A stretch of DNA of 64,000 bases from Candidatus Woesearchaeota archaeon. GTDB taxonomy: Archaea; Nanobdellota; Nanobdellia; Woesearchaeales; UBA9642. Both the position numbers and the translations under genes were made by a program. Shown piece after piece: positions 1-8,773 of the stretch (positions are counted from its first letter, which is position 1; each line of letters begins with the position of its first letter). The stretch covers positions 1-64,000 of the forward strand of contig BPGB01000009.1 of NCBI GenBank assembly GCA_026002815.1, given 5' to 3'. The notes below the pieces were generated by a model. That model had not been told where the DNA came from, made no database searches, and was given only the letters and a program-made list of their open reading frames with translations.

Positions 1-1361
1 ATGATATAATATTTAATATTCCCGATAATTTTAAAATAGCTACCGGATTACAAAAAGTTTCTAATAAACACTACATTGCTGATAATTTTCAAATGTTGGC
101 TGATTGTCCGGTATTGGCAGCTCCAGACCTTGCTCATAATCATTTTATTTATGAAGGGATTGATTTTAATATTTGGATAAAGGGGTTAGAAAAGCCTGAT
201 TGGTCAAGAATTTTAAGTGATTTCTTTTTATTTACACACGAGCAATATGAGATTTTTAAATCTTTTCCTGTAAAGGAATATCATTATTTATTCATCTTTT
301 TGCCTTATAAATATCATCATGGAGTTGAGCATCAAAATTCTACAGTAATTGCAATGGGGCCAAAGTACGATATTTATAAAACAGCTTTTTATAATGAAGT
401 ATTAGGGGTTAGTTCTCATGAATTGTTTCATACCTGGAATGTAAAAGCTATTCGCCCAAAAGAAATGTTGCCCTACGATTTTTCTAAAGAAAATTATTCA
501 CGCTTAGGATTTGTTTACGAAGGTTTAACTACTTATTATGGTGATTTAATGCTATATCGCTCGCGAGTATTTAACGATCGCGAATATTTCGAAACCTTTA
601 ATACTCAATTGCAAAAACACTTTGAAAATTTTGGAAGATATTATCTCTCTGTTGCCGATTCATCGTTTGATACCTGGCTCGATGGTTATGTAGCAGGAAT
701 ACCTAACAGAAAAGTATCTATATATACCGAAGGGTGCTTAATGGCATTTGCTACCGATGTTTTAATACGAAAATTTTCAGATGATAAATACTCGTTAGAT
801 GATGTATGCAGACATTTGTATGAAAATTTTGCACTTAAAAATATTGGCTATACTTATGAAGATTACAAGAGTATTTGCGAACACTATGCAGGCAAACAAC
901 TGAATAATTTATTTGATAATTATATTTCTGGTACAGCTGATTATCAGTCTTTGCTAGAAGAATGTTTAGATTATATAGGATTAACCATGAGCATAATGCC
1001 CAGCCCGCTTGAACATCAATCACGATTAGGTATAAAAATAATACAAGAGGCTGGTAAAACAACCGTACTCTCTGTTTATCCCGATAGTGCAGCAGATATA
1101 GCAGGTATTGCTGTTGGCGATGAAATTAAATCAATAGAGTCGTATTCTATAAATTCAAATTTAGAAGATTGGATAGTTTATTTTAAGCGTTTAAAACAAA
1201 AAACTTTAAATCTTAAAGTAAACAGACAAGGCAAAGAAATTGAACTAAACGTAGAATTTTCGGATTCGGTATTTTATAAACGATACAGTTTGCAAAAGAA
1301 AGGGCAGGCTAATGTAGAGCAAAAAAAGCATTATACCGAATGGGCTAAAAGAGAGTATTAG
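1..1361 (+). CDS. M61 family aminopeptidase with C-terminal PDZ domain (5' end outside window)
   Basis: The reading frame is open from base 3, so the ATG at 93 is internal and the gene starts left of the window. The M61 zinc motif HELFH lies at 417-431 and is followed by TWNVKAIRP, a hallmark of glycyl aminopeptidase-like M61 enzymes. A second acidic zinc ligand is expected in the YEGLTTYYGD stretch. The last ~100 residues (GIKIIQEAGKTTVLSVYPDS, then AGIAVGDEI) form a PDZ domain. M61 enzymes release N-terminal residues and in Bacteroidota are usually exported; the signal peptide cannot be seen here. The final ~25 residues are polar and charged. Confidence 0.9.
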   Translation, partial: DIIFNIPDNFKIATGLQKVSNKHYIADNFQMLADCPVLAAPDLAHNHFIYEGIDFNIWIKGLEKPDWSRILSDFFLFTHEQYEIFKSFPVKEYHYLFIFLPYKYHHGVEHQNSTVIAMGPKYDIYKTAFYNEVLGVSSHELFHTWNVKAIRPKEMLPYDFSKENYSRLGFVYEGLTTYYGDLMLYRSRVFNDREYFETFNTQLQKHFENFGRYYLSVADSSFDTWLDGYVAGIPNRKVSIYTEGCLMAFATDVLIRKFSDDKYSLDDVCRHLYENFALKNIGYTYEDYKSICEHYAGKQLNNLFDNYISGTADYQSLLEECLDYIGLTMSIMPSPLEHQSRLGIKIIQEAGKTTVLSVYPDSAADIAGIAVGDEIKSIESYSINSNLEDWIVYFKRLKQKTLNLKVNRQGKEIELNVEFSDSVFYKRYSLQKKGQANVEQKKHYTEWAKREY

Positions 1362-1508
1362 CATAGATATAAACATTGTTTTATTAGAATTTTTATAAAA
1401 TAATTTCGATGAAATTTGCTTTTTTTCAGGAATAGTAATACATTAGCATAAATATTCAGGGATGCCGAAAACTGAAAAGAGTAGGCAAATTTCTTTTAAA
1501 ATATTTTT

Positions 1509-1724
1509 ATGAGTGAACAAAAACCAGCACAATCAAAAGTTACCATGATTTTATTAGCATTATTTTTAGGTAACTTAGGAATCCACAGACTAATGATGGG
1601 ATACAGCAACTGGTGGTTACAATTAATTACCCTTGGTGGTTGCGGAATATGGTCTTTAATTGACTTAATCCGTATCATTACAGGAAGCATGAAAATGGCT
1701 GACGGAAGAGATTTAATTGGATAA
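1509..1724 (+). CDS. TM2 domain-containing small membrane protein
   Basis: A 71-residue protein made almost only of a TM2 domain: two hydrophobic helices (about residues 13-30 and 36-58) joined by GNLGIHRLMMGY, with the family patterns LGxxGxHR and LxxLGGCGIWSLIDLI. The function of stand-alone TM2 proteins is unknown. It is followed by a clear terminator, so it is probably a single-gene unit. A decayed zinc-ribbon/TM2 relative lies directly downstream (1798-2133), so this locus once held two TM2 genes. Confidence 0.85.
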   Translation: MSEQKPAQSKVTMILLALFLGNLGIHRLMMGYSNWWLQLITLGGCGIWSLIDLIRIITGSMKMADGRDLIG

Positions 1725-1742
1725 TAATTTTACCATTTCCAT

Positions 1743-1773
1743 AAAAAAGGTCGGTTAATTACCGGCCTTTTTT
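1743..1773 (+). terminator. Rho-independent terminator after TM2 gene
   Basis: A GC-rich stem (GGTCGG / CCGGCC, with one G-T pair) with loop TTAATTA is flanked by A6 on the left and a run of T on the right, 18 bases after the TM2 stop codon. Confidence 0.8.
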
Positions 1774-1797
1774 ATAATTTATTCTAAATATTTAAAA

Positions 1798-2133
1798 ATG
1801 AAGTCAAATTAAAAATATATTGTTTTGAATGTGGCTCTACTATAAACATTTAAAACTGAAATTTGTCTCAAATGTGGAGTAAGGCAGCCATTTATTTCTG
1901 AAATGCAAAAGCAGGAGTTACCCAAACAAAAATGTCTGACAGATGGCTAATAACATTTATTCTTCCCTGGTTTGTTGGTTATTTAGGTGCACACCTATTT
2001 TATTCCGGACATATATAGGAGTATTGCAGTTATTAACTTTAGGCAGATGGGGTGCTTGGGTAATATAAACATTATTATGCTTATATCAGGAAATTACAAA
2101 GACAGCAATGGAATACCGATTAACTATAACTAA
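1798..2133 (+). pseudogene. Decayed zinc-ribbon + TM2 domain protein
   Basis: No single frame is open, but joining frames gives a coherent protein: a zinc ribbon with CFECG (1821-1835) and CLKCGVRQP (about 1864-1890), then a TM2 domain with WFVGYLGAHLFYSG, VLQLLTLGRWGAW and NIIMLISG. It aligns residue by residue with the intact TM2 protein upstream. At least four frame changes occur; one is best explained by an extra base, and most of the others, including one near the start, by a missing base. This mix differs from the almost pure +1 shifts in the polysaccharide cluster, so real decay is likely here. The last frame runs into the next gene. Confidence 0.7.
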
Positions 2134-2431
2134 AATTATATTTTTATATATTCTTGAGAATTGGATTTACAGTGCTTTTGCGCTATATTCAATTATTGGA
2201 ATTGTTTTACATCAGTTTTTTGAAATTGACATTTTAATACCTTGCTTGTTTACCACTTTTTTAAATATTCATTGTCCCGGATGTGGAATAACTCATGCAT
2301 TTATTGAATTACTTTCTTTTAATTTTACAGAAGCGTGGTATTATAATCCATTAATTTTTGCAGTATTTCCTGCAGGTGTATTTTATGTAATAAAAGATTT
2401 TAAATCATTTTATGACAAAAAAAACGCTTAG
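2108..2431 (+). CDS. DUF2752 domain membrane protein
   Basis: A 107-residue protein with the DUF2752 signature CPGCGITHAF at about residues 57-66, followed by a region running to NPLIFAVFPAGVFYV. Three hydrophobic segments can be seen. DUF2752 proteins are small inner-membrane proteins of unknown function, often found beside TM2 proteins in Bacteroidota, as here. The start ATG at 2108 lies inside the tail of the decayed TM2 gene. The 3' end overlaps the next gene by 20 bases, so the two are probably co-translated. Confidence 0.8.
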   Translation: MEYRLTITKIIFLYILENWIYSAFALYSIIGIVLHQFFEIDILIPCLFTTFLNIHCPGCGITHAFIELLSFNFTEAWYYNPLIFAVFPAGVFYVIKDFKSFYDKKNA

Positions 2432-3182
2432 TTTCTATTTGTATTTTGCTACATGTTTCATGCTTCTCAGCTCATGTACATGGATGAGTAATTTAATACC
2501 CATATCAGTTGAAGATAAATTAAGTCAGTTAATTGAAACCAGTATTTTAAGCAGTGACAATACAGTTATTAAAAACGATACTATTGATGAGGCAATTTCT
2601 CAAATAACTTCCCGACTTTTAAATTCATTAGATAATACTGTTTATAATTATCAGTTTACTTTAATTGATAATGACGATGTAAATGCTTTTACCATACCCG
2701 GAGCAAAAATTTTTATTTGCAAAGGATTAATAACTTTTGCAGATAGTCCTGAAGAAGTTGCAGCTGTATTGGCTCACGAAATTGGTCATGCAGAAAAACG
2801 CCATGTAGTAAATAAAATTGTAAAAGAATTAGGTATCGGACTAGTATTTTCAATTATTACCGGAGGCGATCCGGGAATAATAACAGAAATAATCCGACTT
2901 ATTGCATCTACCGGTTTCGATAGAGAACAGGAAAAAGAAGCTGATGAATTTGCATTGCATTTGTTAGAGAAGTCAGGCATACATCCAAAAAACATGGTAA
3001 ATTTTTTTAAGAAGATAAATGAATTGCACAATGTAAACATGCCTGAAATTTTTATGACGCATCCTGATAGTGATAAGCGCGCAGAAAAAGCAGCAGCCTT
3101 TAAACTTTCACCTGATTTTAAAGAACAAACATTCGATATTAACTGGGAATCATTAAAAACTCAAATTAATCAAGTTAAATAG
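2412..3182 (+). CDS. M48 family metalloprotease, lipoprotein
   Basis: A 256-residue protein with a lipoprotein signal peptide ending in LSSC (lipid-attached Cys22). The M48 zinc motif HEIGH is at residues 122-126, followed by AEKRH. The third zinc ligand is the E of EKEADEFAL, about 50 residues on. This is the short periplasmic BepA/LoiP-like form without TPR repeats, which elsewhere acts in outer-membrane protein quality control; that role is inferred here. It overlaps the DUF2752 gene by 20 bases. The C-terminus carries the usual THPDSDKRAEKA helix. Confidence 0.88.
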   Translation: MTKKTLSFYLYFATCFMLLSSCTWMSNLIPISVEDKLSQLIETSILSSDNTVIKNDTIDEAISQITSRLLNSLDNTVYNYQFTLIDNDDVNAFTIPGAKIFICKGLITFADSPEEVAAVLAHEIGHAEKRHVVNKIVKELGIGLVFSIITGGDPGIITEIIRLIASTGFDREQEKEADEFALHLLEKSGIHPKNMVNFFKKINELHNVNMPEIFMTHPDSDKRAEKAAAFKLSPDFKEQTFDINWESLKTQINQVK

Positions 3183-3201
3183 GAATTATAGTCTTGATTA
3201 T

Positions 3202-3231
3202 GTTTCAATTTTAAAATTATTTATACATTTG
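3202..3231 (+). promoter_or_regulatory. Candidate Bacteroidota promoter of the B12 operon
   Basis: TACATTTG at 3224-3231 matches the -7 consensus TAnnTTTG exactly. TTTC at 3202-3205, 18 bases upstream, is a near match to the -33 TTTG. It sits just before the cobalamin aptamer, where the leader transcript should start. Confidence 0.5.
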
Positions 3232-3235
3232 CATC

Positions 3236-3405
3236 ACTTTGGTTTTTGATGTAATATCAAAATTAAAAGGGAATCCGGTGTAAATCCGGAGCTGTACCCG
3301 CAGCTGTAAGTTCTGTAAAAGCTTTTCGAATTCTTTTGCCACTGTACACAATAAATGTATGGGAAGGCTTCGAAAAGTAGAACAAGCCAGAAGACCTGCC
3401 AAGGT
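3236..3405 (+). ncRNA. Cobalamin riboswitch aptamer
   Basis: All conserved blocks of the cobalamin (B12) aptamer are present in order: GGGAATCCGGTG, AATCCGGAGCTG, CCCGCAGC, GCCACTG, ATGGGAAGGC, AGCCAGAAGACCTGCC. The closing helix P1 can form between ACTTTGG (3236-3242) and CCAAGGT (3399-3405). Downstream, AATCAATGC (3413-3421) is perfectly complementary to GCATTGATT (3488-3496) and may be part of the expression platform. It is expected to turn off the four downstream genes when B12 is plentiful. Confidence 0.95.
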
Positions 3406-3529
3406 AAAATACAATCAATGCTTTCGGGAAAAAAAGCAGCGATAATGCAGAGTTATTTTATTCTTCGTTATTCGTTTTTATTTCCATGCATTGATTTAAA
3501 TTATTGTTTAACCATTTAATTTAAATCAC

Positions 3530-4819
3530 ATGTTTATGAAAAAAAAATTAATTTCTAAACTACTATTTACAGTTGTATTATTTACAGCAAACTTAAAGAT
3601 TGCTCAAGCACAATTTTATTTAAAACAAGCAATTATTGCTAATGGAGGAATATTTGAATTTTCAACTCCATATTCAGATAGAGCTACTGTTGGTTCGTAT
3701 AATCCTTTAACTAATACTTATCAAGTATTTGATACCATTCAGGTAGAATCAGTACAAGATGTTGTAATTGATACCAATTATGCTTATGTAGCGGCTCAAG
3801 ATAGTATTGTTAAATATAATTTAACTACTTTACAACGCGAAGCTACTGCATATTTCCCTGCAGTTAAAAAATTAGAATTACACGATAATTATTTAATGGT
3901 TGGTAAATGGTATGGCACAGGCGATTATTTTGAAGTATTTAATAAATCTAATTTACAATCAATATTTAGTATATCGCAAGTAAATCAAACCGTAAATGGA
4001 ATGGTTATGTTAGGAGATACTATGTATGTCGCATATAATATTAAAGGAACAATTGATTTATATCCTCCATTTGGGATTTATGCAGATAGTATAGGAAAAT
4101 TGGCTGCAATACATGTTCCATCTCAAACATTTGTTAGAGATATAATTTTAGGACCAAATGCAGCAGGTGCAGGTAAATCATTTGTATTTAATAATGCTGT
4201 TTATACCCTTTGCAATGAAACCAACTATTTATTTAAATATACTCCGTCTAATAATCAAATAGATTCATTTAATATCGGTATTGAAAAGTATATTCAATTA
4301 CATAATAACATGTTGTATGGAGAATTTGCAAGTGGAATAGGAGTGTACAATTTATCTACAAATACTTTACTTAGCACTCCTTCTTTAAATTTTAACTTTG
4401 TTGCGGGAGCTTATGATTTTGTAAATAATCGTTTTTATTTTACAAATACAGATTATTCAACTAATGGAATTTTGTATAGCGTTAACGAAACAAATGGAAA
4501 TGTTATAGATTCAATTAATGTAGGAATATCATGCGAAGCAATAGCTTTGCAACATTTAATAAATACGGGTGTGGAAAATGATTTTGTTGAAAAATTGAAT
4601 TTTAATATATATCCAAACCCTGTTATAAACTCTTTAAATATTCAATTATTAGAAGACGCAGAATTAATGGTGTATGACTTTAATGGTAATTTGATTTTAA
4701 ATGAAAAAATAAATTCTACTTTATACCAAATAAATACAGAAAGATGGCAGAGTGGAATTTATATTTTAAAGATTACAACACAAAACGATGTTCAAACATT
4801 TAAAATAATTAAAAATTAA
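3530..4819 (+). CDS. T9SS-sorted beta-propeller protein, first gene of the B12 operon
   Basis: A 429-residue protein with a signal peptide (about residues 1-27; an internal ATG two codons in gives the more usual MKKK start). The body has the repeated four-strand pattern of a YncE/DUF5074-like beta-propeller (for example VVIDTNYAYVAAQDSIVKYN). The last ~75 residues are a T9SS type A sorting domain (FNIYPNPV, GIYILKI). It follows the cobalamin riboswitch and precedes the receptor by 5 bases. By position and fold it could be a surface B12-binding protein comparable to BtuG of Bacteroides, but anchored through T9SS rather than by a lipid; this role is inferred. Confidence 0.8.
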   Translation: MFMKKKLISKLLFTVVLFTANLKIAQAQFYLKQAIIANGGIFEFSTPYSDRATVGSYNPLTNTYQVFDTIQVESVQDVVIDTNYAYVAAQDSIVKYNLTTLQREATAYFPAVKKLELHDNYLMVGKWYGTGDYFEVFNKSNLQSIFSISQVNQTVNGMVMLGDTMYVAYNIKGTIDLYPPFGIYADSIGKLAAIHVPSQTFVRDIILGPNAAGAGKSFVFNNAVYTLCNETNYLFKYTPSNNQIDSFNIGIEKYIQLHNNMLYGEFASGIGVYNLSTNTLLSTPSLNFNFVAGAYDFVNNRFYFTNTDYSTNGILYSVNETNGNVIDSINVGISCEAIALQHLINTGVENDFVEKLNFNIYPNPVINSLNIQLLEDAELMVYDFNGNLILNEKINSTLYQINTERWQSGIYILKITTQNDVQTFKIIKN

Positions 4820-4824
4820 AATAA

Positions 4825-6723
4825 GTGAAATTTCAAAGGTTTTTAATACTAATTATTTTTAATTATGCATACTATGTTACAAATGCGCAGGATACAATAG
4901 TATTAAAAACCTTTGAAATAAATGAATATCGTAAGCAAACACAAGACTTAACCATAAAAATTAATTATACTGATAGTATAACAAAAAAACAATTTTCATC
5001 TTCAACCTTAACTGATTTACTTTCACAAAACAGTCAATTATTTATTAAAAACTATGGTCCGGGAAGTTTAGCAACAACTGCTTTTAGAGGTGCTTCTGCT
5101 GTGCATACGGCAATTTTATGGAATGGAATAAATATTAATAGCAGTATGAATGGTTTAATAGATTTATCACTCTTGCCTGTATTTATGCTGGATGATATTT
5201 CTGTTCAGTACGGTGGTACTACTGCTCTTTGGGGAAGTGGCGCAGTTGCAGGATCTATTCAGTTAAACAATCATTCTTCTTTTAATAAAGGATTTAGTAC
5301 ATCATTAGGAACAAGTTTCGGTAGTTTCGATTCTTATTCGCAATTTGGAAAATTTGCTTATTCAAAAAATAAATTGAGTAGTGCGGTTAAATTTACAAAT
5401 ACTACATCATTAAATAATTTTGATTTTTTTAATACTTCCTTAAAACCATCGGTAAATCAAAAACAATTGCATGCAGCTTTTCAGCAACAAAATATTTTGA
5501 TTGAAAATATATTAAAGTTTTCAGAAAAATTTTATTATTCACTCAATGCATGGCATCAACAATCACAAAGAGAAATTCCACCTGTTCTATTTCAAGAAAA
5601 TTTTGGCTCAACTCAAAATGATGTAAATACTCGAATAGTTTCCGAATTAAAGTATTTAAATAAAAATTCAAAATTTATGTTTCGCAATGCTTTATTAAAT
5701 GAGCAAATTAAATTTTATGATTTTATGGCTGATAAAAATTATAATAATAAAGCATTAAATAGTATTAATGAAGCAGAACATTATTTAAAACTTAACAAAC
5801 ATATTGAAAATCATACCGGTTTAAATTATACCTATCAGCAGGCAAATTCCGAAGGTTATTTAAGCAAGCCAATTTTAAATAGATTATCATTTTTTAATTC
5901 ATGGAATTTCAGGCTAATTAATTATAGATTATTGTTAAATTTAAGTTACAGAAAAGAATGGATGTTACACCATCAAATTCCTTTCACATACTCTTTAGCA
6001 ACAACGTTTAATTTAAATGATATATTATCATTTAAAACTAATTCTGCCCGTGTATATCGAATTCCTACATTTAATGATTTATTCTGGAATCCCGGAGGCA
6101 ATCCTGACTTAAAACCTGAAGATGGTTTTACGCATGAAGGTTCTTTTATTATTTATTTGAAAGATAAATTTACAAACAATTCAATAAAACACACTTCTAC
6201 TTATTTTACAAGAATTATGAAAAACTGGATTGTATGGTTGCCGGAAAATGCTGTTTGGAAACCGCAAAACCTCATGGAGGTTTGGAGTAGGGGAGTTGAA
6301 ACTGAAAGCGAATTGAATTTTTCAATACAACCTTTACGATTTATGTTTCTGTTATCAACTTCCTATGTAGTTTCCACTTCAATGAAAGCATTGTATGATG
6401 GAGATAATTCGGTTGATAAACAATTAATATATGTTCCGATGTATAGTGGTCAAGGTAATTTCAGAATATTTTATAAAAACATGTATTTAAATTATAATAT
6501 TTCTTATACAGGTTATCGTTACACAAGTACTGATAATAGCCAGTTTCTAAATCCATACTGGATAAGTAATATATGGTTTGCTAAATCATTACAAATTAAA
6601 AAATCTCATTTCGAAATTTCTGCAAGAATAAATAATTTATTTAATGAGAATTATCAAGTTATGTTAAATAGGCCAATGCCATTACGCAATTATCAATTAG
6701 TAATTAGATATGATTTTAATTAG
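4825..6723 (+). CDS. btuB: TonB-dependent outer-membrane receptor, BtuB-like
   Basis: A 632-residue protein with a GTG start and a signal peptide ending near residue 21 (TNAQ). The plug domain is seen at about residues 60-150 (STLTDLLSQNS, FRGASAVHTAILWNGI, YGGTTALWGSGAVAGSI), followed by a 22-strand barrel rich in aromatic strand ends and a C-terminal strand ending YDFN. There is no carboxypeptidase-like N-terminal domain, so it is not SusC-like. Placement under a cobalamin riboswitch makes B12 or a corrinoid the expected substrate. It overlaps the next gene by 14 bases. Confidence 0.88.
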   Translation: MKFQRFLILIIFNYAYYVTNAQDTIVLKTFEINEYRKQTQDLTIKINYTDSITKKQFSSSTLTDLLSQNSQLFIKNYGPGSLATTAFRGASAVHTAILWNGININSSMNGLIDLSLLPVFMLDDISVQYGGTTALWGSGAVAGSIQLNNHSSFNKGFSTSLGTSFGSFDSYSQFGKFAYSKNKLSSAVKFTNTTSLNNFDFFNTSLKPSVNQKQLHAAFQQQNILIENILKFSEKFYYSLNAWHQQSQREIPPVLFQENFGSTQNDVNTRIVSELKYLNKNSKFMFRNALLNEQIKFYDFMADKNYNNKALNSINEAEHYLKLNKHIENHTGLNYTYQQANSEGYLSKPILNRLSFFNSWNFRLINYRLLLNLSYRKEWMLHHQIPFTYSLATTFNLNDILSFKTNSARVYRIPTFNDLFWNPGGNPDLKPEDGFTHEGSFIIYLKDKFTNNSIKHTSTYFTRIMKNWIVWLPENAVWKPQNLMEVWSRGVETESELNFSIQPLRFMFLLSTSYVVSTSMKALYDGDNSVDKQLIYVPMYSGQGNFRIFYKNMYLNYNISYTGYRYTSTDNSQFLNPYWISNIWFAKSLQIKKSHFEISARINNLFNENYQVMLNRPMPLRNYQLVIRYDFN

Positions 6724-7735
6724 GCTATATAAACTTATATCTATTTTTTATTTTGTTTTAACTGCTCATTTACTTTTTGCTCAGTTTCCACCACCCGTTG
6801 GGCAATTGGGTAGTACAGCTATTTATAAAGATAGCTCTGTAATTGTAGGTTGGGCTACTCATTGTACTGTTAATGTTGGTTTTCAAAATATTGCTAATAC
6901 CTCTTTAGGATTAGCTGCTGTTGGAGATAATACTTCTGCATTAGGAGTTGCAGGTTCTAATGGTATAGTTAGTTTAGGTGATGGGGGTGAAGCTATTGTT
7001 CAATTTGCACGCCCAATATTTAATGGACCTGGATGGGATTTTGCAGTATTTGAAAATTCATTTAGTGATAGTTTTTTAGAACTTGCATTTGTAGAAGTAA
7101 GTTCAGATGGAGTAAATTATTTTAGATTTCCTGCTGTTTCAAATACACAAACTACAACCCAAGTCGGTCCTTTTGACACTTTAGATGCAACTAAAATTAA
7201 TAATCTTGCAGGAAAATATAGGGCACTCTATGGTACTCCATTTGATTTGGAAGAGTTAGATAATATTGCCGGATTGGATATTAACAATGTAACGCACATA
7301 AAAATAATTGATGTGGTTGGCTCCATTCAATCGTCTTATGCCCGCTATGATAGTAATAATAATATCATAAATGACCCATGGCCAACTGAATTTGCTTCAT
7401 CAGGTTTTGATTTAGATGCTGTTGGAGTAATACATCAATTACCATTAAATGTTGTGTCAACTGAAAATAATTCATACATTCAAATTTATCCAAATCCAAT
7501 GTTTAAACATCAAACATTGTTCATCAATTTTTATTCATCAACTGATGATAATATTGAATTTGAGCTCGTAGATTTATCAGGTAATATATTACTTCAAAAA
7601 AATATTAATGGCCGGGCTAATAATTGGCTTTCAAACGCTATTAACATAAATGGAGATATTAATACGGGTATATACTTTATAAAAATTAAAAATAACTCTC
7701 ACTGCCTATATAAAAAAATAATTATTGCTGAATGA
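6710..7735 (+). CDS. T9SS-sorted cell-surface protein of the B12 operon
   Basis: A 341-residue protein with a signal peptide (cleavage after about residue 24, LLFAQ). The main domain (about 25-245) contains GPGWDFAVFENSF, VEVSSDGVNYFRFP and SGFDLDAVGVIHQ, a pattern seen in secreted Bacteroidota proteins next to B12 receptors. A type A sorting domain follows (IQIYPNPM, GIYFIKI). It lies between the receptor and a lipoprotein propeller and overlaps both. A co-receptor role like BtuH is possible but unproven; I do not recognise a catalytic site. Confidence 0.72.
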   Translation: MILIRLYKLISIFYFVLTAHLLFAQFPPPVGQLGSTAIYKDSSVIVGWATHCTVNVGFQNIANTSLGLAAVGDNTSALGVAGSNGIVSLGDGGEAIVQFARPIFNGPGWDFAVFENSFSDSFLELAFVEVSSDGVNYFRFPAVSNTQTTTQVGPFDTLDATKINNLAGKYRALYGTPFDLEELDNIAGLDINNVTHIKIIDVVGSIQSSYARYDSNNNIINDPWPTEFASSGFDLDAVGVIHQLPLNVVSTENNSYIQIYPNPMFKHQTLFINFYSSTDDNIEFELVDLSGNILLQKNINGRANNWLSNAININGDINTGIYFIKIKNNSHCLYKKIIIAE

Positions 7736-8772
7736 AATTATCTCCTTTAAAAATAGTTATATTTTTTTTCGTATTTGTATTATTTGCTTGTAGAAAAGAT
7801 AAGCCTGAGCCGATTACCCAAACTTTTTCTGCAACTTCAAACGAAAATACGGTTTTTGTTGTAAACGAAGGTAACTTTATGTTTGCCAATGCTGCATTAT
7901 CGCAAATAAATTTAGAAAACGATGAAGTAATTGAAGATATTTATAAATCAATAAATAATCAAAACTTAGGCGATGTTTTACAAAGTGTTTATGAAAATAA
8001 TAAGTATTATTATTTAATAGTAAATAACAGTTCTAAAATTGAAATTATTGATAAAAATACATTAAGAGCAAAAGCTACCATTACCGGATTAAATTCTCCG
8101 CGCTACATGCAAGTAGTATCTAATGCTAAAGCTTATGTTAGCGATTTATATGATAATGCAATTCATATTTTAGATTTAAATTCATTTTCTAAAATCGGAA
8201 GTATTTCAATCAATTCTTGGACAGAGCAAATGACATATTTGTTTGGGAAGGTATTTATTACTGCACCTAATAAAGATTATTTATATATAGTTAATGCTGA
8301 AAAAGATATTTTAATTGATAGTATTTTATTGCAAAAAAACTGCTATTCTATTTTACAAGATAAAGAAAGTAATATTTGGGTATTGTCTGCCGGAAATTCA
8401 AGTACCAATTTATCGGCAAAATTATTCAAGATAAATCCTGTAAATTTTCAAATTATAAGTACGTTTGAATTTGGATCAAATGATACACCAGGAAATTTAA
8501 AAATTAATGGAACATTAGATACATTATTTTTTTTAAATAAAGGAGTATGGTATTTACCTATCCATCAATCTTTATCTAATGCAAAAAAAATTATTGCACT
8601 TCAAAATTCTAATTATTACGGCTTAGGAATACATCCGCAATCAAGTGAAATATTTGTTGCCGATGCACTCGATTACGTACAAAAAGGTAACGTTTTGAGA
8701 TATAACTCAAAAGGAGAATTAATAAAATCTTATAAAGTAGGAATTATCCCTTCCGATTTTGTATTCAGATAA
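7732..8772 (+). CDS. Lipoprotein beta-propeller (YncE/DUF5074-like), BtuG-like candidate
   Basis: A 346-residue protein with a lipoprotein signal (hydrophobic stretch, then FACRK; lipidated Cys at about residue 20) followed by an acidic-poor linker. The rest is a seven-blade-type propeller with repeats such as SKIEIIDKNTLRAKATI and NAIHILDLNSFSKIGSI. In Bacteroides thetaiotaomicron, BtuG is a surface lipoprotein propeller that binds cobalamin and docks on BtuB; this protein has the same architecture and operon context. Its start overlaps the previous stop (ATGA). The operon ends here, one base from the end of the convergent gene. Confidence 0.78.
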   Translation: MKLSPLKIVIFFFVFVLFACRKDKPEPITQTFSATSNENTVFVVNEGNFMFANAALSQINLENDEVIEDIYKSINNQNLGDVLQSVYENNKYYYLIVNNSSKIEIIDKNTLRAKATITGLNSPRYMQVVSNAKAYVSDLYDNAIHILDLNSFSKIGSISINSWTEQMTYLFGKVFITAPNKDYLYIVNAEKDILIDSILLQKNCYSILQDKESNIWVLSAGNSSTNLSAKLFKINPVNFQIISTFEFGSNDTPGNLKINGTLDTLFFLNKGVWYLPIHQSLSNAKKIIALQNSNYYGLGIHPQSSEIFVADALDYVQKGNVLRYNSKGELIKSYKVGIIPSDFVFR

Positions 8773-8773
8773 A

